NCBI RefSeq assembly: GCF_029784155.1
Contig: NC_073693.1
Span: forward strand, 359,429,825 to 359,493,824
Source of the DNA: Uranotaenia lowii
Lineage: Eukaryota > Arthropoda > Insecta > Diptera > Culicidae
Direction of reading: 5' to 3'
Length of the DNA: 64,000 nucleotides
Numbering within the stretch: position 1 is the first letter of the stretch; every line of letters begins with the position of its first letter. The notes beneath the pieces are model-generated. The model was given only the letters and a program-made list of their open reading frames with translations, did not search any database and was not told the DNA's origin. The position numbers were made by a program, and so were the translations under genes. Below, piece after piece: positions 56,578 to 64,000 of this stretch.

Positions 56578-57489
56578 TTTATTTCGGTGATATCTACGTT
56601 ATTAGAGCTCCGATATTCAAAACTTTAGTAGCGTTGTTTTGGTTATGAAAGGGACTATCTTGCCTATTTTTGATAGATTTTTAAGTTAACGTGTGTTTGA
56701 GATATTTACGACATAAAAAGACATGGTAAAAATACTTTTGCACAAATTTTCTCCTTTTACCCATTTTGCGCCTCGAAAATTTTTCATTGTTGACTTGAAA
56801 GCTCATGAACTGTTGATTTTTCTGATTTTTTTTCGGACCAAATGATTAAGAAGTATAAGGAGCCACTCTAGGATGCTCACGAAGTTCAAACAAAGCATCT
56901 TAGTGGAACTCTTGATCTTAAATATGGTAAAAAGTCTATGGTTATTGGGGATAACTGAATGCAGACTCCTTAAATAATGAAAAACATCCATTTCCGGTAG
57001 GCAAAAAGTGTTGCCTGACACCATTTAAATAACTAATAGGGATCAGTTTCAGAGATTGCAATCTGTGCATCCGATTTTTACGCAATATGACAGATGTGTT
57101 CAGATGGACAAAAAAAAATTTATGTTAAAACCGGATTTAAGAGATCAAATTCTTCGAGATGCCTACTCATGAAAAGCTTCCAACACGATTCCAATTGGTT
57201 TTTCCAGGTGAGTTGTAACGGGTACATCAAATCGAAACAATTTATTCATAATTTGCTAAATATACTTAAACCAATTAAAGAATTCATTCATTTAAATTAC
57301 TTAAATAAATAAGCCTTATCTAACGCGAAAGTGTTAAAATCCCAGAAAAAACAAAAAACATAAGCCTTATCTTAATGTAACAATAATTTATATTAATATT
57401 CAAATACATATGCCAATAGAAATTTCGCCGTAATCAAAATAATTAAAGACAAGAACGAAACAAACACCCATTACCATATGAAGCACCAC
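56578..57489. other. No gene recognised
   Basis: AT-rich sequence with frames of 73 codons or less. Confidence 0.4.
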
Positions 57490-58570
57490 CCCAAATGAAC
57501 AATCATCAATCATTAACACATCTGAGTGACCGACACAATTCTGGCGGCAAGCACGTGACTCTAGATGCTATCTTCTGTAGGCCACCGACCACTTTCTTAT
57601 TTTGGCGTCAGGTGAATGACCTCTTTCGGGGGCTTTTGTGCACTTATTTTGGCAGAGCAAAAGTTGGGCCTCTATTTTCGGGTTCAGAAGGGAAAGACGA
57701 GGACTACTCGAAGAATTCGCGAATTGGGATTTAATTGTTTGACTTCGCGATTAGACTCGTTCGTATCGGGTAGTTCCGGTTGCGAAGTCAAGCTAGATCA
57801 GGTCGATCAGCGGACGATTGAGACTCCAAGCTCACTTACGTCCGGTGATTAGTAGAGTCAGGATCAATTAGTGTTCTTTTACTTAGATTCGACAGGTAAC
57901 TAAGTTCAGTGTGTGATTCCGAGACTAGGTTCCCTTATCTAAAAAACCCTCTTTTTCGCATTAGTCGGTGTCAGGTAAAACTAAAGGGCAGCTTAGGGAA
58001 GTGCAGTGCAAAAAGTGGTGCATTTGACTAATAGGTAGGTGGAGACCCGAATGGACTAAATTTACAACCCGTACCGCCAAAATGTGCAACCCCGACATGT
58101 GTTTAACCATCAGCCACAGGTACGCACACTCGCCGCAGCTTCCATCCTAGAGGAAGGACACCGGGCCGGTCGCGAACCACCGCGGTGTCCGGCAACAACA
58201 ACTCCCGCCAGTTTCGCCACCACCACCCAGCCACATTGAAACGCGGCGCCACAGCCGTTTGCACCACGAGGGGCCGACAGCAAGCGAATTGGCAGCTGAC
58301 AGACGTACCAACATTCGCCGAACGTTTCACCCAGCCAAACCGAAACCGAATTCGACCAAGCTTCCAGCGGGCCACACTGCATAGCTGCGCAAATGCTATG
58401 CGGTGACCGGCCGAACAAAAAAGGTTCTAATCGCCCCGTCTTAGCTACCTGCATAGCCCTCGACCAGCAAACATCCGCCGGGAGATAGGTAGCCGCAAAG
58501 GAGCGACTGCACGTGACGAGACGAACAGAAAGTCCCGCCAACAGCTAGCAGTTCGAGTGAGTACTCATAG
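57490..58570. promoter_or_regulatory. GC-richer block, possible promoter or untranslated exon
   Basis: 58080-58560 is the GC-richest part of the right third of the window. Overlapping frames exist on both strands (143 codons minus, 73 codons plus), but neither has recognisable domains, and the composition alone could keep them open. A host exon is possible but not demonstrated. Confidence 0.25.
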
Positions 58571-58825
58571 TAAACCCTGCACCCATAGAAGAGGTTGCAA
58601 AAATCCAATGCCTATTTAGCATATCTCTGTGCCGATAATGCGCTGAAATGTGCACTGTGCCGAAAACGGTATGTTTGAAAAACCGTAACTGGCATAAGGA
58701 CTCGGCTCCAAACCAAAATGATGACCACTACATTCAAGCGAAACAAGAAAAACATTTTATGGGATTTCCTTCCTATTGGATAATTCATCCCAGAAACAAG
58801 AAAATAAAAATTATAACCCCAGTGC

Positions 58826-58887
58826 CCTAGTGAGAATCGAACTCAAATTACCAATCAAAGCGTCTTGCCAGTCCGGCATTTGAACCA
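58826..58887 (-). ncRNA. tRNA-like sequence, SINE remnant
   Basis: On the minus strand: an A box TGCCGGACTGGCAAGACGC (58860-58878) and a B box GAGTTCGATTCTC (58832-58844). The spacing fits a tRNA-derived pol III promoter. The B-box neighbourhood (GGTAATTTGAGTTCGATTC) resembles the tRNA-like arms at 32.7 and 33.0 kb. No cloverleaf is evident. Confidence 0.5.
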
Positions 58888-59094
58888 GTGTACTATTCAC
58901 GCTTCATGCAGGATGAGGGATATTTGTCATAGGCTTTCTGTCTCCGATCAATCACAAAAAAAACGTACAACGGCGGCTTCCCGGCGTTTGGCCTTCTTTC
59001 AATGCATTCCTTTGTCTTAAGGTGGAAACGGGAAAGGGAACGGGAGTGAAGGAACGGGAAACCCATTGAATGAGAACTGTGCTTTGCTTACTGC

Positions 59095-59395
59095 CTGCTA
59101 TTACATACACACGCTACATATACACAGCTGCTAAAGCCGGGCAGCTTGGCCGGTGTTGTTTGCCTTTGAATCGAAGGAATGTTTTTGTTGTTGCTTTTGC
59201 TACATACACACGCACAGCTTAGCCGTGGTTGTTTGCCGGTAGATTGAATTGAAGCAATGTTTTTTTGTTACTTTTACTGCATACATACGCACAGCTTGGC
59301 CGTGGTTGTTTGCCGGTAGATTGAAGGGATTGAATTAGAAGGATGTTTTTGTTGTTGCTTTTGCTACATTCGCACGCACAGTGCTCGGTTCGCTG
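59095..59395. repeat. Tandem repeat, period about 75 bp, 3.5 copies
   Basis: The unit includes CACGCACAGCTTGGCCGTGG, TTGTTTGCCGGTAGATTGAA, GGAATGTTTTTGTTGTTGCT and TTTTGCTACATACA. CAGCTT landmarks are at 59142, 59215 and 59292, and a degraded unit starts near 59378. A few substitutions and a small insertion separate the units. Confidence 0.85.
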
Positions 59396-60660
59396 GCTGC
59401 CTGGTGTTGCCCGGTATTTATTTCTATCCTTCTTCGTCTTGTGATGCGATAGGGAGGGACGTGAATTCGTTTTTATTTTGTTTCTTTCAGACATACGCAA
59501 TTCGGTTAACATGGGAGGTTAATGCCGGTGGGAGCAAATCGAATCAGCACCGGTCGCGTTATCTTCTTGTACCAATGATGCCTTGTACCAATGATGCCGC
59601 CATTGGCACAGAGGCTGAATTGTGGGTGTGGTATGTTTTCGCAGCTTTTACCGTCTCTTTTAAGCCGGATAAATAAAGTGTTTTTCACACTTTCTGGCGG
59701 AAAAATCAAGTTTTTCGGACTGGCGAGCCGACGAAAGTAGCCTTTTCACCACCCACGAGGTGGAAAAATCGAAAAACCAAATGAAAATCAAATGATTTTC
59801 CCAAGCAAAATCGCTAAGTAATTTAGCGAAAAACCAAGCGTCTCCACCAACATGCACTGCTAGGTAGAAGTAGAAAGAGGGAAAAAAATCGTTTAGGCCT
59901 AAACAGTATCATGTAAACACAACACGACACACATGAAAATACAATAAAACGAACTAATTATTGTAAGCGAAATGCGAACGTTTTAACTATGATAGTCTGA
60001 TTGGGATAACTGGAAAGGGAGCCACGCGCTGTTCGTTGTTCGGGATTTATTTTTGTTTCTTTGCAGCGGAGATTGGCCGCGAATCCAATCGATTTCTGTC
60101 TCTTCTGATCCAGGTAAGGGGTTTGGTCTTGTCCGATGTTTAGCGCCCCTAGCTTGCTTTCGTAACGAACAGCTAACTCCCATTTCCTCGGATTTCTCCC
60201 GGGTTTTGTCTCGACTTCGGGGCGGCCCTTAAGGGTCGAAGTACGGATCCCTCTTTAGAGTCCCTTCCGCTTCTTTCCCAAAATCGGGAATCAAAAGGAA
60301 CACGCGACCGAGTCTCATCAGATGGGCAAGATAAGAAAGGGTAGGTGGTCTTCCAAACGGAAGTGGCGCTTAAGCCACCTACTTAAAACCGGAAGCGTGT
60401 CGGGCCTCTCGTTATAGAGTTTGTGTAAAATATCATGATTTTGCAAAGGTTTTGCTTCTGTGGTAAAAAAAAATCATGACTGAAAAAAGTGTGCGGAGAT
60501 AAAAAAGAGATTTTATGAAAAAGTTAGAGTATTTCTTGAAATCATTGAAAAAAATTTTTTTTTTATATTTTTACATTAAATGTCATATTAACACCTTCAT
60601 TTGCTTCTTGAAAAGTTTTTCGATCAAATGAATAGTTTTTAAAATACACACGTTTGTATC
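59396..60660. other. No gene recognised
   Basis: Mixed composition. Short hairpins (AAAATCAAATGATTTT at 59783 and CGCTAAGTAATTTAGCG at 59811). 60180-60420 is GC-richer with GGCCCTTAAGGG and GTGGCGCTTAAGCCAC palindromes, of unknown meaning. Confidence 0.4.
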
Positions 60661-60960
60661 TGCCCGGATACTAAATGCTCATAGCCTTAATCATGGTAGG
60701 GAAGTTCTGTAACAGCAAATCAAACTCTTTAGGTGCAGAGAACTCATACGATCCATAAAGCTGTTACAGAAGGAATCTGGAAGGGTAAACATAGGAAATC
60801 CTACTTGACAGATATGATTGAAAAGTTTCAACATAAAACAATCTCACCAAAATCCATCGTCAGTCGGCAGTGACTTCCACACTTCTTATCCTTGGCAGTT
60901 GATCGTGATGGACTCATCGGGGTTTCAATTTCTCTTCATCTTCATTTTAAATAATCACAG
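60661..60960 (-). repeat. Dispersed repeat, copy 3 (inverted, 5' part)
   Basis: The complement matches 22830-23080: landmarks TACTTGACAGATATGATTG, TCCATCGTCAGTCGGCAGTG and ATCGGGGTTTCAATTTC. It has GGATACTAAATGCTCATAGCC at its edge, shared with copy 2. It contains a 40-base segment (AACTCTTTAGGTGCAGAGAA) in the same order as copy 1. Confidence 0.75.
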
Positions 60961-61249
60961 CAGGCTACAGTGCGTTTTGGCAATCATATGCTGAAAAACG
61001 AAAAACCATTTCCCAGAAACCCAAATCACTTTCCTCAACCCTTATTAACGAACAAATGTATTCTTTTCCTTGATAAAAAGCGACACTACAGTATTCTGAT
61101 TAAAACATCTTTGCCACACAAATATGGCACGTTAGTCAACCAGTGTAAGATGTAATCTTTCTTCAATTCCAGGAGCCCAAATTTAACATGGCAATACAGA
61201 AAAACACCATATTAACTAGATCCTCTCGAAATGGATTCCGAAAAACACA

Positions 61250-62420
61250 GGAAAAAACGCTAAATCATGAGATCGCACCACATCCCATCCAATGCAATAC
61301 GGCTTCGGATCATCCTACAACAGCTTTTTATAAAACATTTTCAATAATTTCACTCCTTAAACAAACAAAATATTTTATTTTTCCGGACGGAGAAAAAAAA
61401 CGCGTGTGCTTCCATCAGATCAACGCCTACTCGGCCCATGGTCGGTCATTGGCATCAAGAAAAAGTTTCCTTAACACGTTCGTCGCTCCGAGAATTTCTT
61501 TGGGCCCGGCTTATAAAACTACCAAAGTGAACGTGGCGACGAACGTGTTAAACATGCCTTTTTACTCTCTTTAATAGCCTTGCAGAGGTTTCTTTTCGCA
61601 TTTTTGAAAAGTGGCCTACGCTCGTCTCTCTCCGTTTGAGTTCGGGCTCTCTGCTTGTTTCGCCTAGCGTGAAGGTAGCTGGCACGCAAATTCGCGATTT
61701 CCTCAGTCCACCAATAAACTGGTGGACGTGGGGTTTTACGATAAGCTATCCTCGTCATTGCTGCGTCACAGGCACGTGTGAGTACTTTCTTTAGGTTTTC
61801 TGCCGACAAGTTAGACAGGTTTTGATCCCTCTTCAACACCTCGACAAAGACATTCCGGTCAAATTGTGTATTACTCGAGCGTCGTTCACCTGCCATTACC
61901 TCTCCTCTGATTGACTGTGCACTCTTACCCGCACGATAGCGGATCGCATAGTGGTTGCTATAGTGTAGTTCTCTCTCACCCTCCAATTACTTGTCCATCT
62001 GGGACTAGCAAATGTGATGTCTATAATCCATTCACGTCCCTCTCTATGGTAGGTCCTAGTATTACCTACGTTCACCAGGTCCACATTCAGCCTTGCAAGT
62101 GCTTCAAGTAGACTCTGTCCTCTGGCGTTTGTAAGGGAACTACCCCATTTTTGGGTCCACGCATTGAAATCCCCCGCAATAAAAATGGGGCTTCGACCTG
62201 TGAGCACCTCGACTATCTTATCCATCGTAGCGCTAAATTTTTCCAAGGTCCACCTCGGTGGAGCGTAGCAGCTACAGAAAAAGATCCCATTGACTTTGGC
62301 TATCACGAAGTCTTCCTAATTCGGTCACATCTTGTATTGGAAACTTTCCTGCAAGGATCCGAAATTGGATCATTTCTCCTTATCGTCAAGCGAGAGAATT
62401 CTCCGCCGAAACAAACATGG
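61250..62420 (-). pseudogene. R1-like LINE relic: endonuclease domain and start of reverse transcriptase region
   Basis: An APE-type endonuclease of the kind that nicks target DNA for LINE insertion. On the minus strand, 62306-61896 reads KVNGIFFCSCYAPPRWTLEK, then IFIAGDFNAWTQKWGS (residues 41-56, the GDFNAW catalytic block) and WIIDITFASPRW (93-104). A frame shift near 61980 leads to HYSNHYAIRYR (the SDH block with D changed to N). Then 61986-61519 has RPPVYWWTEEIANLRASYLH and a basic ARRNKQRARTQ linker, typical of R1-like elements. After the MITE it resumes RKLFLDANDRPWAE (about 61470-61430) and decays. The upstream part beyond 62310 is frame-shifted. Dead. Confidence 0.85.
61475..61547. 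mobile_element. 73-bp MITE with TTAA target duplication (piggyBac type)
   Basis: The ends CACGTTCGTCGC and GCGACGAACGTG are inverted repeats, with TTAA directly outside (61471-61474 and 61548-61551). TTAA duplication is diagnostic of piggyBac-type transposition. Removing it restores the LINE reading KKACLRKLFLDANDRPW, which confirms the boundaries. There is no coding capacity. Confidence 0.88.
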
Positions 62421-62580
62421 TGTATTTTCTCTCTGCTACAATCCCGCGTGACATTTTATCAGTCTAGAGAGAGTTCCTGCAAAGAATCTTGTTTCATTGT
62501 ATCCTACGGGCAGACGAATGCAACAGATCACCTATCTATAATGAATCAACTCAACGATGATAAGCGACATTGAAAATACA

Positions 62581-63119
62581 AGTTGTCGCTTATCACCTCT
62601 GAATGCTATCTGTGTAGAGCGACTCAAGAGACAACTCTGAGCGATGTATTATCCTTCGTTTGTTTCCGAGCTGGTTTGGTTGTAGCGTTCAGCAGAAGGA
62701 TGGAGCATTTTTCCTAACAGGAGAATCGGCGTATACAAATCGTATGCCTACACGTATTTTGACTTATTTGGAATTCGAAATTGTTCTGGAATTTTTAATA
62801 TCCACCTACATAATTTTTGAATTACTTGTTTTTACTTAATGGAAAACATTAGCTTGCTCCTGGTGGTATCGTTCCAGTCGAATTTATTTGACTGAAAAAT
62901 ATACATTTCCCATCCAAATAACTACTTTTCTGCACTTTTCATGGTTGAATAGAAATAAATTTTGCTTTGATGTTAAATTTGAAAATTAAAACTCACCTCA
63001 GATATTTGGTTATGCAATGTATTTTTTTAAATAAAATGATAAATGATGCCTTCTGGAAAAAATGTTCTGATGAATAGTTAATTCTGGGGTTTGATTTTGG
63101 GAATTTGTCATTTTGGGCA
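62581..63119. other. No gene recognised
   Basis: AT-rich, no visible repeat or frame of interest. Confidence 0.4.
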
Positions 63120-63375
63120 TTGCCGTGGAATGGGAGGAAGGGGGGGTTGGCTTTACCCCCCCCCCCCCCTCTCCCATGAGGGTCTAGGAAAAGTGAGCGG
63201 ATGCTTTACTCTAAACAAAACAAGTTTAATTATTATTTATTGAATTTTGATAATTGAATGAGGTTATACAAGAGTGACAATCCTGAGTCAAAGCTGATGA
63301 AAAAAAAACCCCTAAATCTAATCCGAATCCTTAGAATGGGGGTAAGCTTCCGAATCCTGCTACAAATTTTAAAAA
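63120..63375. repeat. Dispersed repeat, copy 2 (relative of 17180-17420)
   Basis: It begins with GGGAGGAAGGGGGGG and a 14-base C run (63156-63169). Then CATGAGGGTCTAGGAAAAG and TTTGATAATTGAATGAGGTT follow, ending CTGCTACAAATTTTAAAA. The order is the same as in the first copy. Confidence 0.45.
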
Positions 63376-63836
63376 TGATAGAAATTCATATCTGAATATT
63401 GAATTTGAAATCAGATTAAACTCATTTCAGAGGATCCCTGTTATCAAAATGGAAATTGTATTTCTGTTTTCATATTTCAAATTCCGTATCTAGTTTAGTA
63501 TTCTTGGTATTCTATTCACATCGTCAATAGAAAATAGAAATTAAATGGTGTTTCGAAATCGTTATCCAAATTTGGTTTTGTATTTCATTCAAAAAAATTT
63601 CCATAAATTTTTTCTTCAACTCATATTTTATGCATATGAGTTGAAACTTCAGGGAAAGGTGGATAATTATTATATGATTATGTTCATCATTTGGACTTCA
63701 TATTTTAATTCAGATTTGCAAGTTGTATTGAAAATAAAAAAAAATAAATAATTCAGATTGAATAAAAAAAAACCTTTAAATTAAAGTACTATTAAATTAA
63801 CGATTGAGGGCTCTGAAAGAAATTTCAATTCTGTGC
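63376..63836. other. No gene recognised
   Basis: AT-rich. The 68-codon frame at 63545 has no recognisable content. Confidence 0.4.
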
Positions 63837-63892
63837 AGTAAAGTCGCGAATGCCATAAAGATAGTAAAACGACTATAATCGCAGCAAAAAAA
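63837..63892 (+). mobile_element. SINE 3' fragment (5'-truncated copy)
   Basis: It carries only the tail of the SINE (AAGTCGCGAATGCCATAAAG, then ACGACTATAATCG and a short A-run). TCTGTGC flanks both sides (63830-63836 and 63893-63899), suggesting that it inserted in this truncated form. Confidence 0.8.
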
Positions 63893-63945
63893 TCTGTGCT
63901 GGTATTGGAAATCTGATCAGGAATCTAAATTTGGAAGTGCAGATC

Positions 63946-63998
63946 CCGTTCGTTTTTGGCAACATGCACAAACATTTTGTGTTGCCAAAATTGAACGG
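63946..63998. repeat. 53-bp hairpin element, copy 2
   Basis: CCGTTCGTTTTTGGCAACATG pairs with TTGCCAAAATTGAACGG. Its reverse complement is nearly identical to 18726-18780, loop included. It lies at the window edge, so the right flank cannot be examined. Confidence 0.7.
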
Positions 63999-64000
63999 TT

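Noticed and set aside
58103..58541. 143-codon minus-strand frame
   Set aside because: High local GC keeps several frames open on both strands; no recognisable domain or start context.

Overview
This is a 64 kb piece of an AT-rich animal genome with no bacterial features (no operons, ribosome binding sites or CRISPR). The transposon load points to an insect, probably a dipteran and plausibly a mosquito. The evidence is R1-like and Jockey/CR1-like LINE fragments, a copia fragment primed by an internal initiator-Met tRNA segment, Tc1/mariner relics, a tRNA-derived SINE, hAT-like and TTAA-type MITEs, and a 66-bp candidate intron. The species assignment is inference. I found no intact host protein-coding gene. 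The window looks like intergenic, intronic or heterochromatic DNA.

Layout. 0.6-9.9 kb is one 9-bp satellite array (unit TTGTCAAAA) with a higher-order pattern of variant units. 11.3-15.7 kb is a nest of DNA elements: a TA-flanked element, a foldback element built of GGTAAATTTTACC palindromes with a candidate spliced ORF, a long inverted repeat, a 1350-bp element with TAA target duplications inside one arm, and a 151-bp hAT-type MITE inside that. A second 9-bp array (ATGACAAAA) then runs into a 500-N gap (15820-16319). 18.1-20.2 kb holds a TAATCAAAA array and a second TTGTCAAAA array. 23.9-24.7 kb is a nearly complete 818-bp palindrome with 9-bp target duplications; relatives lie at 20.8, 39.1 and 55.1 kb. 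27.3-29.9 kb is a LINE inserted in a TA-type element. 32.2-33.4 kb is a foldback element whose two arms each carry a tRNA-like pol III promoter. 34.1-35.5 kb is a truncated copia element.

35.9-37.6 kb, and more weakly 30.6-31.5, 54.3-54.8 and 57.5-58.6 kb, are GC/CpG-rich stretches that could be promoters or untranslated first exons. 38.1 and 52.4 kb carry full SINE copies with clear target duplications. 39.0-40.7 kb is a composite palindrome with an 826-bp insertion. 40.8-43.0 kb is a graveyard of LINE and Tc1/mariner fragments. 44.1-45.4 kb is a nearly perfect ATGACAAAA array. 51.6-52.8 kb is a LINE relic split by a SINE, and 61.2-62.4 kb an R1-like LINE relic split by a 73-bp TTAA MITE.

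The many long open frames in the satellites are artefacts: a 9-bp unit keeps reading frames open. The most notable signals are the family of related 9-bp satellites, the tRNA-armed foldback element, the palindromic-subrepeat element with splice signals, and the composite palindromes.
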